Source of the DNA: Candidatus Mediterraneibacter faecavium
Lineage (GTDB): Bacteria; Bacillota; Clostridia; Lachnospirales; Lachnospiraceae
Direction of reading: 5' to 3'
DNA: 52,281 bases
Assembly (NCBI GenBank): GCA_019119995.1
Contig: DWVY01000064.1
Location: 1-52,281 of the forward strand
Position numbers and translations under genes: made by a program. Numbering within the stretch: position 1 is the stretch's first letter; each line of letters opens with the position of its first letter. Positions 43,074 to 52,218 of this stretch are shown here, one piece after another. The notes beneath the pieces are model-generated. The model was not told the origin of the DNA. It did not search any database and worked only from the letters and a program-made list of their open reading frames with translations.

Positions 43074-46000
43074 CTATCCTCTTCTCTTACGTATGATAAT
43101 AACAGTCGTTGTTCCACCAATAAGAACTGCGGCGGCAAGAACTGTGATCCAGAGCACAGCCGATGTATCATCACCTGTCTGCACTGTTTTTGAATCTGCA
43201 GCGCTATTTCCGGAACTTCCGGTATTCTGCTGTCCGTTTCCTGTCAGCTGGGCATTGCCGTCTGTCTGGCTGCCATTCTGCTGGCCGCCGCTGCCCGGTG
43301 TCGGATTCTGTCCGCCTTCGCCCGGATTGCCTCCCTGTCCGGGAGCCGCCTCGCAGACTGCACTGATCTCAATATTTCCTGTCACGGATTCACCTGAAAT
43401 TATCAAATCTCCGGTTTCAGGATCGTAAGTATAATCAGCTGCTCTGAAGATGCCTCCTGTAGACAATTCCTTTCCTGCTGCTTTTACTGTAATCTGATCG
43501 GGAAGCTGATATCCGTCCGCTGCCACGATCTTTCCCGTATAGTCCTGACCTGTTGTGGCACTTTCCGGGCCCTCGAAGCTTCCGTTCTGAATGGATACTG
43601 TAACTTCGTAATTCTCTGGTACCGGCTGTTCTCCTTCTTCTGCAGGAAGGATCTCGGAGCGGTCGCGTACTCTCAGACGGTTGCCCTCCGCGTCATGGGA
43701 AACAAATCCCACAGCACTGATATAAGCTCCATCCTGTACGAACTCTTCCAGAGCCTGTGACGTCTCGTCGGAATATCCGATATAGCCGTCAATGAATACC
43801 CGGCAGCTCTCGCCGCTGTCATCCTGGACCGTAATGCTCTCCACAATGCCGCCTGCAAGTGTAAAGTCAACAACCCTTCCTTTCACCCGCACAAGTTTTC
43901 CGAAGTTGGTATCATAGTCATTTGCTTCTTTTGTCGTCACATCTGTGATCACTACGTCCTCACTGCCTTCCAGCACAGTCACGGATATGGCTGACAGCTG
44001 TTTGTCCCCGATGTACTCGCTGACGGAGCCGGTCACCTGTACCTGGTCGCCCCGGCGGATATTGCTGTCGTCAATAGGGAATACATTGATTCCGTTGCCT
44101 TCGTCATCCTGAATGTAGATGGTATTGAAGAATGCGTTTCCGCTCTCGGCTGTTCCGTTTGCCACGGTTCCGATCACGGTGAACACTTCTCCGTCCTGAC
44201 CTGCACGCGCCTCCTGAATGGTGCTGATCTCAGGTTCGACTTTTACATCACTCAGAAGATTCTGTGCCATGATGCCGTTTGCGTAAGATACCTGATCTTC
44301 CGCCGACACTTCAAAGTTAGAGCAGAATACAGTGCCGCACGCATAGACACGTCCGCTTCCCACAGCTTCTGTAGCCATGGATACAACTTCACCCTTCGGC
44401 ACAACCGCAGTGGACTCATCATAGGCCGCGCTGTAGCTTAATACCGGTTTGTCATGTCCCTGAGCCGGAGCCTTGCTGTTGATGGAGTAGGTCGTATCAT
44501 GTCCGTATACAATCGCCTCACCCTCTCCTACACTGACAGAGCATCCGGAGTAGGAGCTGTATGCAAGCCCGGATTCCGCTACGCCTTCCAGAATACTCTG
44601 GACTGCCGGATCCGTGCTGTCGTAATTGAAATCGTCAAAATACAGTCTGTACGGCTGTCCGCCGTTTTCATCCTGATCGATCAGCTCGTCGTCATTGATC
44701 CGCATGGTGGATCCCAGGCCTTTCAGCAGTTTATTTGCCTGCACGTAGGATGTGTAAGGCGCTCCGCTGTTGGCGTCCTGATAATCTGCCAGACCGCATA
44801 CTACAACGGTTCCGCCGCCGTCTACATAATCGTTGACTACTCTTACAAACTCATCCTCGAATACGCTGGGCTGAGCCTCTCCGGTATAATCGCTTGTATA
44901 TTTCAGCGGTGCGGAGATCACGAAGAGAGATACATCCTGCAGCATCTCCGAAGTTACTTCCTCGCCCGGCTGTACGATCTTCACCTGGATATTGTCCGAA
45001 GTTCCCATATTGATAAAGTTGGTCATATTTCCGGAATAGTATCCGTTTACATAGTCATTGTAATGAGTTCCGTCTATCAGCACTTTTGTGGCAATGGACG
45101 GATCGGAGACGCTCAGCTTGAGCACATCCGTAAAGGTATATTCTTCTCCCCCGATCAGTGCTTTCAGTTCGGCGTTGATATTGAATCCGCCTGCCTGGTC
45201 TGCAGTGTACGGGAAAGAATACATAAAGGAGCCTCTTGCACCGATCACACCGTTATCCCCGATCTGTGATACATCCGCTGTGTGGAACGGCTCTGTCTGT
45301 CCTTCCATTGTATATGTCAGGGATTCCACTGTCATATCGTCACTCAGGTTATTGAAGATCTGGCTGGAGATATTGATCTCGTCTCCCCTGATCGGCATAG
45401 CCACGTCGCTGGATGTATTGGAGATTCCCGCATTTACGCTCTCTCCCGTCCACACCGGCGCGGTCACTGCGATCTGCTTGTCAGCCTGAGTGATCCTCAG
45501 GTAATAATATCCGTAACCTGTGGAAAGATTATTAAATTCCACCGTCGCGCTGCCGCCGGTAAATGTCTTCTCCGCCAGCGTCTGTCCTCCGTTTACGATT
45601 ACCTCTACTTTAGTCTCTCCGCTGGTGTCTGTCGGATCGGATATTTCCGCTTTGATATTGATCTCGTCCTGCTCGTCAAGGATCGAGCCCATGGCATTTC
45701 CATTCAGGGAATACAGGATATGAAGATCATTATCCTCCGTCGCGTACACGCGATAATTCTTCATGGCATCATAGATTGCTTCCTCAGAAAGTCCGTCGGA
45801 AAGCACCACGCTTCTCGCCGTGTTGGAATCACCCCAGTTGCCTTTGTGGTTGTCCTGATTGTTGGTCGGCGCCACGTGCCATCCTTTGTCAAGAGCTCTT
45901 GTATAATAGCTGTAAGACGGAAAATATCCCGAACTTCCGATGGCTCCTTCGCCGTTTCCTACCTCGATCAGCGTCATCTGATTATCGATGACCGGATCAT

Positions 46001-48161
46001 AGAGGGCGAAATCCATGAAATCACCGAATGTATCTCCCGGATGGTTGAACTGGGAGATCGTCTCCGGATTTTCATTCAGGGTATTGTAGTAAGCTTCCAG
46101 TACTTCATAGTTATCGCCTTTTCTGTAAGGCTCTGCGTTTCTGTTTTCAAATCCTTCAGAATTAAATGTATTGATATGTCCCGGTGCTCCGCCGGACCAT
46201 GTCATCTCAAATCCGTAGATACCTACGAAATCGCCTTCCTGTGCTGTAATGGCTCTTGCACCCTCACGTCCCTCTCTCCAGGAAGCATTTACTTCTTCGG
46301 CATTCTCATCGCCCAGATGGGTTGTACCTGCGCCGGGAAGTCCGCTCTGGCCCTCAAAAGAGTTGGAGTGGTCTGTCAGCGCAAGGAAATCCAGATTTTC
46401 CACATTGGCCGCGTGCTCGAACGCCTGCTCCACCGTACCGGTTCCGTCAGAAAGGTTTGTATGCGCGTGCAGCTGTCCGAAATACAGGCCGTAATCCTCG
46501 ATCATCATAGGAGCTTTATATGTAAAGGTATAGACTTCCCCAGTCTGTGCCTCTGTATCTCCGTTCTGTGGAATATAGGCCAGTGCCTTTACAATAATCG
46601 GCTTATCTTTCTCCGGTGTGGCTGCGATCTCTAGGGGCTCTGTGTAGAGCTGCTCTGCATTTCCTGCCTCTGGATCAGCCGGCTCTGTTCCGTCTGTATT
46701 CATTGTATAGTAGATCTCCGCGCCGTCAGCAGCTTCCAGAGTGATCTTCTGTCCTTCCACCACACTGGCGCCGCTCTTCGGAGTCGCCTCTACTTCAAGC
46801 CCTTCCACTGTGGACGGCTCGTCCGGCTCATCAGAACCGCCGGGAACGTCAGGCACTTTATAGAAAGCCAGAGCGAACATGCCTTCACTGCCTTCTGCAA
46901 TGTTGTTGTATGCACTCCAGTTACCGTTGCTGTCATACCACTCCATGTAAGCATTGCGAACGGTATTCTTCACATAATAAAGACCATTTCCTGCATCTTC
47001 AAGAACCCATTTGTCATTTTTCTCGCCCAGCGGCATACTGGAAAAGCTGTCGCCCATGCCGATATTCTGACCGTCATAAGAGAAGCTGTAAGTTCCGTCT
47101 CCGTTATCTTTTACAGTCCAGACATCCATATCTGTATACCCGGAAAGTGTTCCGTCTTCCGACACGGTCACATCGGTTCCTTTATTATAGTAACCGGTAT
47201 ACTCGGCAGAAAGTGCCTTGTTGTATGCCGGCGCGTAGATCACAACCTGGTCGCCGTCCTTAAGTACCGGTTCATCCTGTCCGCTCTCTGCAACAGTATA
47301 TTTCAGCTCCTGCACCGCGCTGTACACGCCTTCCAACACTGCCGCAGCCCTCAGCGTGCAGTCTTCCGTGATCACCGGCTGATCATCCTCGCTGTACAGC
47401 TGTCGTGTCTCATTGTTTGCATCTGCCGGATCACTCCCATCGAGCGTAAAATAAATCTGTGCGCCTGCCGTGGACGTGGTCAGCGCAACTACTGTTCCCG
47501 ACTCCACTTCACCGGCCTGGGGCGTCGCCTGAGGAGCCGCTACTGTAACAGAAGAAGAACCGCCGTCGTCCGCTTTATAAAGAGTAAACTCTGACGGATA
47601 GGCATTTGGATTGCCGCTTACCGTAGTTGTTTTGTATGCACGGAATTTATTCTGGCTGCCCTTATTACTTGCCAGTACGACGGTATCGTCACCCTGACCA
47701 CTGAATGTGAATTTCTGATTTTCCTGATCAAAGACAACTTTCCAGTTATATTCACCTTCACTGACTCCATTATTATTGCCGCCTTTCGGCGCGATAAATG
47801 TTCCGTTTTTGTCTTTCAGCGTAACTGTCAGGTCTTCCGCGCCATCCGCACTTGTAACGCTCACTTCCCATACCATGTCTGCATTTTCCTGGATGGTATT
47901 CCCCAGTTGGATCCCGTTTCCTTCATCTGCAATAACCTGTTCCGCACTTATCCATGTGCCATCCAACACTCCCGGCGCATATCCAGTGTCTGTGACCATG
48001 ATGTACCTGCCGTCCGTCAGCTCGTCTGCACTTGTCACCTTCGTGAAGGTCTCACCCGCTGCTTCCGCAGTCTGAACCGGCACAAGCGACAGCGCCATCA
48101 GAGCCGCCATGCACAGCGCGGTCAGCCTTGCGCTCAAAGCTGTCTTTCCTTTCTTTTTCAT
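43074..48161 (-). CDS. Large wall-anchored PHP-domain (CehA/McbA-like) metallohydrolase
   Basis: This 1695-aa secreted protein has a signal peptide (ending near ALSLVPVQTAEAA), two N-terminal beta-rich segments, at least two chitobiase-C-terminal-like modules (ITLEAADGAEIYYTMNTDG; IYFTLDGSDPADAN), a PHP domain near residue 560 (FGQLHAHTNLSDG, ALTDHSN, HPGD) of the CehA/McbA type, a GATase-like segment (~1000-1200), and OB-fold repeats (~1300-1500). It ends with a VQTGD sorting-like motif, a transmembrane helix and KRRG. PHP/CehA proteins hydrolyse phosphoesters. The start at 48161 follows AGGAGG by six bases. It lies 68 bases downstream of a YibE/F gene and is probably co-transcribed with it. 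Likely role: an extracellular phosphodiesterase or nuclease. Confidence 0.85.
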   Translation of the reverse strand: MKKKGKTALSARLTALCMAALMALSLVPVQTAEAAGETFTKVTSADELTDGRYIMVTDTGYAPGVLDGTWISAEQVIADEGNGIQLGNTIQENADMVWEVSVTSADGAEDLTVTLKDKNGTFIAPKGGNNNGVSEGEYNWKVVFDQENQKFTFSGQGDDTVVLASNKGSQNKFRAYKTTTVSGNPNAYPSEFTLYKADDGGSSSVTVAAPQATPQAGEVESGTVVALTTSTAGAQIYFTLDGSDPADANNETRQLYSEDDQPVITEDCTLRAAAVLEGVYSAVQELKYTVAESGQDEPVLKDGDQVVIYAPAYNKALSAEYTGYYNKGTDVTVSEDGTLSGYTDMDVWTVKDNGDGTYSFSYDGQNIGMGDSFSSMPLGEKNDKWVLEDAGNGLYYVKNTVRNAYMEWYDSNGNWSAYNNIAEGSEGMFALAFYKVPDVPGGSDEPDEPSTVEGLEVEATPKSGASVVEGQKITLEAADGAEIYYTMNTDGTEPADPEAGNAEQLYTEPLEIAATPEKDKPIIVKALAYIPQNGDTEAQTGEVYTFTYKAPMMIEDYGLYFGQLHAHTNLSDGTGTVEQAFEHAANVENLDFLALTDHSNSFEGQSGLPGAGTTHLGDENAEEVNASWREGREGARAITAQEGDFVGIYGFEMTWSGGAPGHINTFNSEGFENRNAEPYRKGDNYEVLEAYYNTLNENPETISQFNHPGDTFGDFMDFALYDPVIDNQMTLIEVGNGEGAIGSSGYFPSYSYYTRALDKGWHVAPTNNQDNHKGNWGDSNTARSVVLSDGLSEEAIYDAMKNYRVYATEDNDLHILYSLNGNAMGSILDEQDEINIKAEISDPTDTSGETKVEVIVNGGQTLAEKTFTGGSATVEFNNLSTGYGYYYLRITQADKQIAVTAPVWTGESVNAGISNTSSDVAMPIRGDEINISSQIFNNLSDDMTVESLTYTMEGQTEPFHTADVSQIGDNGVIGARGSFMYSFPYTADQAGGFNINAELKALIGGEEYTFTDVLKLSVSDPSIATKVLIDGTHYNDYVNGYYSGNMTNFINMGTSDNIQVKIVQPGEEVTSEMLQDVSLFVISAPLKYTSDYTGEAQPSVFEDEFVRVVNDYVDGGGTVVVCGLADYQDANSGAPYTSYVQANKLLKGLGSTMRINDDELIDQDENGGQPYRLYFDDFNYDSTDPAVQSILEGVAESGLAYSSYSGCSVSVGEGEAIVYGHDTTYSINSKAPAQGHDKPVLSYSAAYDESTAVVPKGEVVSMATEAVGSGRVYACGTVFCSNFEVSAEDQVSYANGIMAQNLLSDVKVEPEISTIQEARAGQDGEVFTVIGTVANGTAESGNAFFNTIYIQDDEGNGINVFPIDDSNIRRGDQVQVTGSVSEYIGDKQLSAISVTVLEGSEDVVITDVTTKEANDYDTNFGKLVRVKGRVVDFTLAGGIVESITVQDDSGESCRVFIDGYIGYSDETSQALEEFVQDGAYISAVGFVSHDAEGNRLRVRDRSEILPAEEGEQPVPENYEVTVSIQNGSFEGPESATTGQDYTGKIVAADGYQLPDQITVKAAGKELSTGGIFRAADYTYDPETGDLIISGESVTGNIEISAVCEAAPGQGGNPGEGGQNPTPGSGGQQNGSQTDGNAQLTGNGQQNTGSSGNSAADSKTVQTGDDTSAVLWITVLAAAVLIGGTTTVIIIRKRRG

Positions 48162-48229
48162 CTTCATCCTCCTGTTCTGAAAAATAAATGTGTTGCTGCG
48201 GCGCCGTTTTATTCCCGGCGCCATCTATA

Positions 48230-49390
48230 TTAAACTCCCGCTTTTTTTCTGCACGCCATAAGCCTTGCGCTGATTAAAGCCACGAGAGGAACGGTCAGCA
48301 GGATTCCAATAGAGCCTGCCACGCTCTGTACCACTTCCAGAGCAATAGAATCCGTATTGATGAGCTGAAGAAACGGAATATTATAAGTCTGCACCAGGAT
48401 CAGCATATTGAGAGAAGAACCGGCAAAAGCCAGGATCAGCGTATTTGCCATCGTTCCCATAGCATCCTTTCCGATCTGCATACCCGAGCGGAATAAGCTG
48501 CCCACGGAAGCATCCGGATTCTGTTCCCTCATCTCCCATACCGATGACGCAATACCAAGAGCTACATCCATCACCGCTCCCAGTGCAGAGATCAGTACAC
48601 CGCCTACAAGAAGGCCGCTGACTTTCAGCCCCTGATCCGCTCCATACAGGATCAGATTTTCCGCTTCCTGCATATTGAAGCCGTTCATAGGAGAAAGGAT
48701 CCCAACCACTGCGGCGGCAATACCGGACACAAGAACGCCGCCCACACAGCCGCAGACTGCACAGAATGTTTTCTTCGAATATCCGTTTAAGAAGATCAGC
48801 CCCGCAGCCGCTGATACTGCTGACACTGCTATAGTCACCGGTATCGCAGGGACGCCCCGGAGCAGACAGGGGATCAGGATAAACCAGATACACCCCAGTG
48901 TGAGCAGGAGTCCTGCCAGAGCACCCAGTCCTTTCTTTCCGCCCAGTGCTGCAAGCAGAACAAAGAAGACAAGCAGGAAACCGCCCAGAACAATCCCTCT
49001 GTCATAATTAAATACAGATGCATAGTAGGAACCGTTTTCATCAGTCATGATCCTCACAATGATCCGGTCGCCCTGCTGCACATCTACATTAAATAACGCG
49101 CTCATATAATTGGTCACTGTCATGATCTCGTCTTTGTGCTCTCCCGAAAGGATCCGGAGTTCCAACTCCTGGTCGCCCACGCGCCGGCCTTCTGCATTTT
49201 CAAAATCCTCCCGGGCATTATCCGACAGGACGGCCGTCACCTTTGCGGGCGCATAGACCAGCCTTCCGCTGTCCGGTGTTGTTTCATTTTCATTTAGCCT
49301 GTTGATCCATACGGCAATTCCTGCAAGTATCGCGAGTACGATCACCACGGGAAGCACCCGCATCACAACATTTAATCGTTTGTTTTTCAT
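48230..49390 (-). CDS. YibE/F-family membrane protein
   Basis: This 386-aa protein has an N-terminal transmembrane helix (~10-30), an extracytoplasmic beta domain (~35-130) and about seven further transmembrane helices. It matches the YibE/F family, whose function is unknown; it occurs in Firmicutes and Actinobacteria. Segments such as GALISALGAVMDVALGIASSVWE (GAVMDVA) are family hallmarks. It directly precedes the wall-anchored PHP-domain protein on the same strand. Confidence 0.85.
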   Translation of the reverse strand: MKNKRLNVVMRVLPVVIVLAILAGIAVWINRLNENETTPDSGRLVYAPAKVTAVLSDNAREDFENAEGRRVGDQELELRILSGEHKDEIMTVTNYMSALFNVDVQQGDRIIVRIMTDENGSYYASVFNYDRGIVLGGFLLVFFVLLAALGGKKGLGALAGLLLTLGCIWFILIPCLLRGVPAIPVTIAVSAVSAAAGLIFLNGYSKKTFCAVCGCVGGVLVSGIAAAVVGILSPMNGFNMQEAENLILYGADQGLKVSGLLVGGVLISALGAVMDVALGIASSVWEMREQNPDASVGSLFRSGMQIGKDAMGTMANTLILAFAGSSLNMLILVQTYNIPFLQLINTDSIALEVVQSVAGSIGILLTVPLVALISARLMACRKKAGV

Positions 49391-49508
49391 CTCTATTTAT
49401 CTGTCCTTCTATCTTAGATTCGGATAAATATTTTAATATTGTTGTGTTAAATGAGACTGAATTATCAGGTAAAATAAAAATTAAATTTATGATAAAGGAT
49501 GTAAAATG

Positions 49509-49560
49509 CAAAAAAGAGCCGGCAGAATGGTTTTCTTTTCCTTACCACTCTGTCAGCTCT
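49509..49560 (-). terminator. Terminator of the 59-residue ORF
   Basis: On the minus strand a long imperfect stem (49545-49560 with 49515-49530; two mismatches) closes a 14-base loop and runs into CTTTTTTGCATTTT. It lies about 50 bases past the small ORF's stop and 120 bases upstream of the YibE/F start. Confidence 0.75.
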
Positions 49561-49609
49561 CCTGACTGTTTGTATTTAATTCTTCCATTTGATGCCGTGC
49601 CTCTGTTCC

Positions 49610-49789
49610 TTATTTCATTGAACGGTACAGAGTATAGGCATTTGCGCTTCCGCTCACAAAGAGAAGTCCTGATGCGATCATAGCTGCATTCTCCTCAAAA
49701 TATTTTCTCAGTCTTTCTCTCAGTGAACCTCGTTTTGCATTATTTCCTTTCACTGCATAATTGTTTTTGCTTACTGCGATCGTACTCAT
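49610..49789 (-). CDS. Small 59-residue protein with a hydrophobic C-terminal half
   Basis: This short ORF is supported by AAAGGAGAG nine bases before its ATG, by a strong terminator just after it, and by a TATAAT box upstream (49835-49840, minus). The N-terminal half is basic (KNNYAVKGNNAKR; LRERLRKYF) and the C-terminal half hydrophobic (AAMIASGLLFVSGSANAY), which suggests a membrane-associated small protein. I do not recognise its family. It is divergent from an AraC-type regulator that may control it. Confidence 0.65.
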   Translation of the reverse strand: MSTIAVSKNNYAVKGNNAKRGSLRERLRKYFEENAAMIASGLLFVSGSANAYTLYRSMK

Positions 49790-49865
49790 TATTTATCTCT
49801 CCTTTTTTCTTATTGCTGTTTTCTGTTTACGTCTATTATAATAGCGCGTGATATGCATATATAAC

Positions 49866-49903
49866 AGTCGCTATATTGACTTATTCTAAGTCGATATTGA
49901 CTT
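49866..49903. promoter_or_regulatory. Two AGTC...GACT repeats between the 59-residue ORF and the AraC gene
   Basis: Two similar elements, AGTCGCTATATTGACTT (49866-49882) and AGTCGATATTGACTT (49889-49903), start 23 bases apart, about two helix turns. Each has AGTC/GACT ends. They lie upstream of both divergent genes and resemble tandem AraC-type binding sites. Confidence 0.5.
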
Positions 49904-49956
49904 TTCCCTTATTATAACCTATGCTTTCCTTAGACCGGACGAGGAGGTTATCTGTC

Positions 49957-50799
49957 ATGGAACAGCCTTATTATGAAACATTTCAGGAGATAAACGAGCT
50001 CGGCATCCAGCTGGCATACCACACGACGCCTGGCGGTTACCACCCGCTTCACTGGCACGAGGAGATCGAGCTTCTGTATCTGCTCAACGGGGAATTCACG
50101 ATCCAGATCGAAGGGCAGAAATACCAGATTGCAAACAAACATCTCACTGTGATCGACTCCCGCCAGGTACACAGCACATACACGTACAGCGATACATCCA
50201 TGTTTATCTGTATCCACATCTCGGGGAAATATATGGAAAAGTATCTTCCTGACCTTGACATGTATCAGATCCATTGTATTCCGGATGATATCGCCGATGA
50301 ACAGTTTCCCGAATATCTTTCTATATGCAAGCAGATGGAAGAACTGACCAGACTGTATATTGAAGACGTCCCTGCATATCTCATGGAAGCGGAAGGGATC
50401 ATCATGCAGATACTGGCGCATCTGATCCGTTTCTTCTCTGCCAGGACTGTATCAGCAGACAGTGCCGCTGATAAGCTGACTCTGGAACGCATCAGAAATG
50501 TTATTACTTATGTAGAAGAACATTTCCGGGAGCCGATCTCCCTGCATGACATTGCGGGCCGCCTCGGACTGAGCAAAGAATATTTCTGCCGTTTCTTCAA
50601 AAAGAACATGGGAATGTCCTTTCTCCAATATGTAAATGAAGTCCGCGTCTCCCATATCTATCAGGATCTGATCCGGACCGATACGCCGGTCGGAGAACTT
50701 GCGGAGCAGAACGGATTTTCCAATCAGAAACTGTTTAACCGTACATTTAAAGAAATATACGGCTGCACTCCCTCATCGGTCCGCAAAAATAATAAATAA
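49957..50799 (+). CDS. AraC-family regulator with N-terminal cupin
   Basis: This 280-aa regulator has an N-terminal cupin sensing domain (about 20-110: HWHEEIELLYLLNGEF) and a C-terminal AraC DNA-binding domain (about 175-280: PISLHDIAGRLGLSKEYFCR; VGELAEQNGFSNQKLFNRTF). The start at 49957 is favoured over the ATG at 49921 because GAGGAGG lies ten bases before it. It likely senses a sugar or organic acid and regulates the hydroxyacid dehydrogenase gene that follows after 23 bases and perhaps the divergent 59-residue ORF. Confidence 0.88.
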   Translation: MEQPYYETFQEINELGIQLAYHTTPGGYHPLHWHEEIELLYLLNGEFTIQIEGQKYQIANKHLTVIDSRQVHSTYTYSDTSMFICIHISGKYMEKYLPDLDMYQIHCIPDDIADEQFPEYLSICKQMEELTRLYIEDVPAYLMEAEGIIMQILAHLIRFFSARTVSADSAADKLTLERIRNVITYVEEHFREPISLHDIAGRLGLSKEYFCRFFKKNMGMSFLQYVNEVRVSHIYQDLIRTDTPVGELAEQNGFSNQKLFNRTFKEIYGCTPSSVRKNNK

Positions 50800-50822
50800 T
50801 TTATACTGGATGTATTTATATT

Positions 50823-51761
50823 ATGAAGATCGTATTTCTGGACGCCGGATCACTCGGCAGCGATGTTGATTATTCTGAATTCGAGCAGCTCGGAGAAGTC
50901 GTAAAGTATCCCCGCACTTCTCCGGAGGAAGTACCGGAACGCATTGAGGATGCCGACGTGGTCGTGGTAAACAAAGTCCCGGTCAATGAGAGCACCATAT
51001 CCTCAGCACGGAACTTAAAGCTCGTATGTGTCAGTGCGACCGGAACCAACAATCTGGATAAGGACTATCTTGACCGGCGCGGGATCGAATGGCGCAATGC
51101 GGCCGGATATTCTACCGAATCCGTGGCGCAGCACACATTTGCCATGCTGTTTTATCTGATGGAAGGTTTAAGATACTATGACGATTATGTCAAAAACGGC
51201 GATTACGCCGCTTCCTCGCTTTTTACCCACTTCGGCACCCCGTTCCATGAGCTGGGCAGCGTCACATGGGGTATTCTGGGGCTTGGCGCTATCGGCAGGC
51301 GGGTAGCGGACATCGCCGGGATGTTCGGCGCAAAAGTCATCTACTACTCTGCATCAGGTGCTCCTGCACAGGAAGGCTACCGGCAGGTAGATTTTGACAC
51401 TCTGCTCGCCCAGTCCGATATCCTCTCCATCCATGCCCCGCTCAATGAGTATACGGAAAATATCATGAACGCAGACGCTTTCCGGAAAATGAAATCCAGC
51501 GCTATCCTTCTCAATCTCGGCAGAGGCCCCATCGTAAATGAAGTGGATCTCGCTGATGCACTCAATTCCGGAGAAATCCAGGCAGCCGGACTGGACGTTC
51601 TCTCTGTGGAACCAATGACAAAAGATAACCCTCTCTTCGGAGTAGAGAATAAGAGCCGGCTCTTCATCACGCCCCATGTCGCGTGGGCTGCGGTAGAGGC
51701 AAGGCAGCGGCTGATGAAGATTGTTGCAGAGCATATAAGAGAATTCTTCAGGCAGGCATAG
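50823..51761 (+). CDS. D-isomer-specific 2-hydroxyacid dehydrogenase
   Basis: This 312-aa NAD-dependent enzyme reduces a 2-keto acid to a D-2-hydroxy acid or the reverse (families: glycerate/hydroxypyruvate reductase, D-lactate or phosphoglycerate dehydrogenase). The nucleotide-binding motif is GILGLGAIGRRVA (~150-162). The catalytic triad is visible as Arg in NLGRGPIV, Glu in LSVEPM and His in TPHVAW. It is co-transcribed with the AraC regulator just upstream; the ribosome binding site is weak (TGGATG), suggesting translational coupling or moderate expression. The substrate is not predictable. Confidence 0.9.
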   Translation: MKIVFLDAGSLGSDVDYSEFEQLGEVVKYPRTSPEEVPERIEDADVVVVNKVPVNESTISSARNLKLVCVSATGTNNLDKDYLDRRGIEWRNAAGYSTESVAQHTFAMLFYLMEGLRYYDDYVKNGDYAASSLFTHFGTPFHELGSVTWGILGLGAIGRRVADIAGMFGAKVIYYSASGAPAQEGYRQVDFDTLLAQSDILSIHAPLNEYTENIMNADAFRKMKSSAILLNLGRGPIVNEVDLADALNSGEIQAAGLDVLSVEPMTKDNPLFGVENKSRLFITPHVAWAAVEARQRLMKIVAEHIREFFRQA

Positions 51762-51786
51762 TTCTGTCTATCGGTTCTGTCTATCG
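51761..51786. repeat. 13-base tandem duplication
   Basis: GTTCTGTCTATCG occurs twice in direct succession (51761-51773 and 51774-51786) just past the dehydrogenase stop. It looks like a local replication-slippage duplication. Confidence 0.7.
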
Positions 51787-51800
51787 GAAATAATATCCGC

Positions 51801-51828
51801 TTTACAAATCCGGTTTTTCTGGTATAAT
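51801..51828 (+). promoter_or_regulatory. Promoter of the small membrane protein gene
   Basis: TTTACA (51801-51806) and TATAAT (51823-51828) are separated by 16 bases, with an extended -10 (TGG directly before TATAAT). Confidence 0.7.
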
Positions 51829-51885
51829 CATGTTGGTTAGTCGTGTATAACTCATGGTAGTCTATTTGAACCGGAGGGTATTGTT

Positions 51886-52218
51886 TTGAACATATTAGAA
51901 AAATTTCTCGCACTTGTATCTGTACTGCTGCTGATCCTCTGTACGCTCGCACCGCTGAAGCGCACAGGACTGGCACAGAAACGCCCATGGATCAGGCATG
52001 TCACAGGCTTTCACACTGCTTATGGGATTGCCTTGCTCATCACAGGACTGATCCACGGCGCCCTTGCCGGGAACGCCCCTGCCATGATGACCGGAAAGCT
52101 CGCATGGATGCTGCTCCTGGTCCTCACACTTCTCACATTGGTGAAAAAGAAAGTCAAAGACCCCGATGCAAGCATACGGGGCATCAAATTAGCAGCGATG
52201 CAAGCATCGGGGTATTAG
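51886..52218 (+). CDS. Small membrane protein, three helices
   Basis: This 110-aa hydrophobic protein has three predicted transmembrane helices (about 6-22, 41-60 and 70-88) and basic loops. Two histidines (HVTGFHTAYG; IHGAL) lie in or near helices, as in cytochrome-b561 or ferric-reductase-like domains, which may suggest heme binding; the match is too weak to name. The start is TTG at 51886 with GGAGGG eight bases upstream. The last ~18 residues are encoded within a palindromic repeat and are probably not native to the family. Confidence 0.6.
   Translation: MNILEKFLALVSVLLLILCTLAPLKRTGLAQKRPWIRHVTGFHTAYGIALLITGLIHGALAGNAPAMMTGKLAWMLLLVLTLLTLVKKKVKDPDASIRGIKLAAMQASGY

Noticed and set aside
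45282-46634. Plus-strand open frame of 450 codons inside the PHP wall protein gene
   Set aside because: It is antisense to the PHP domain, whose motifs are intact; the product is low-complexity Arg/Ser/Cys-rich.
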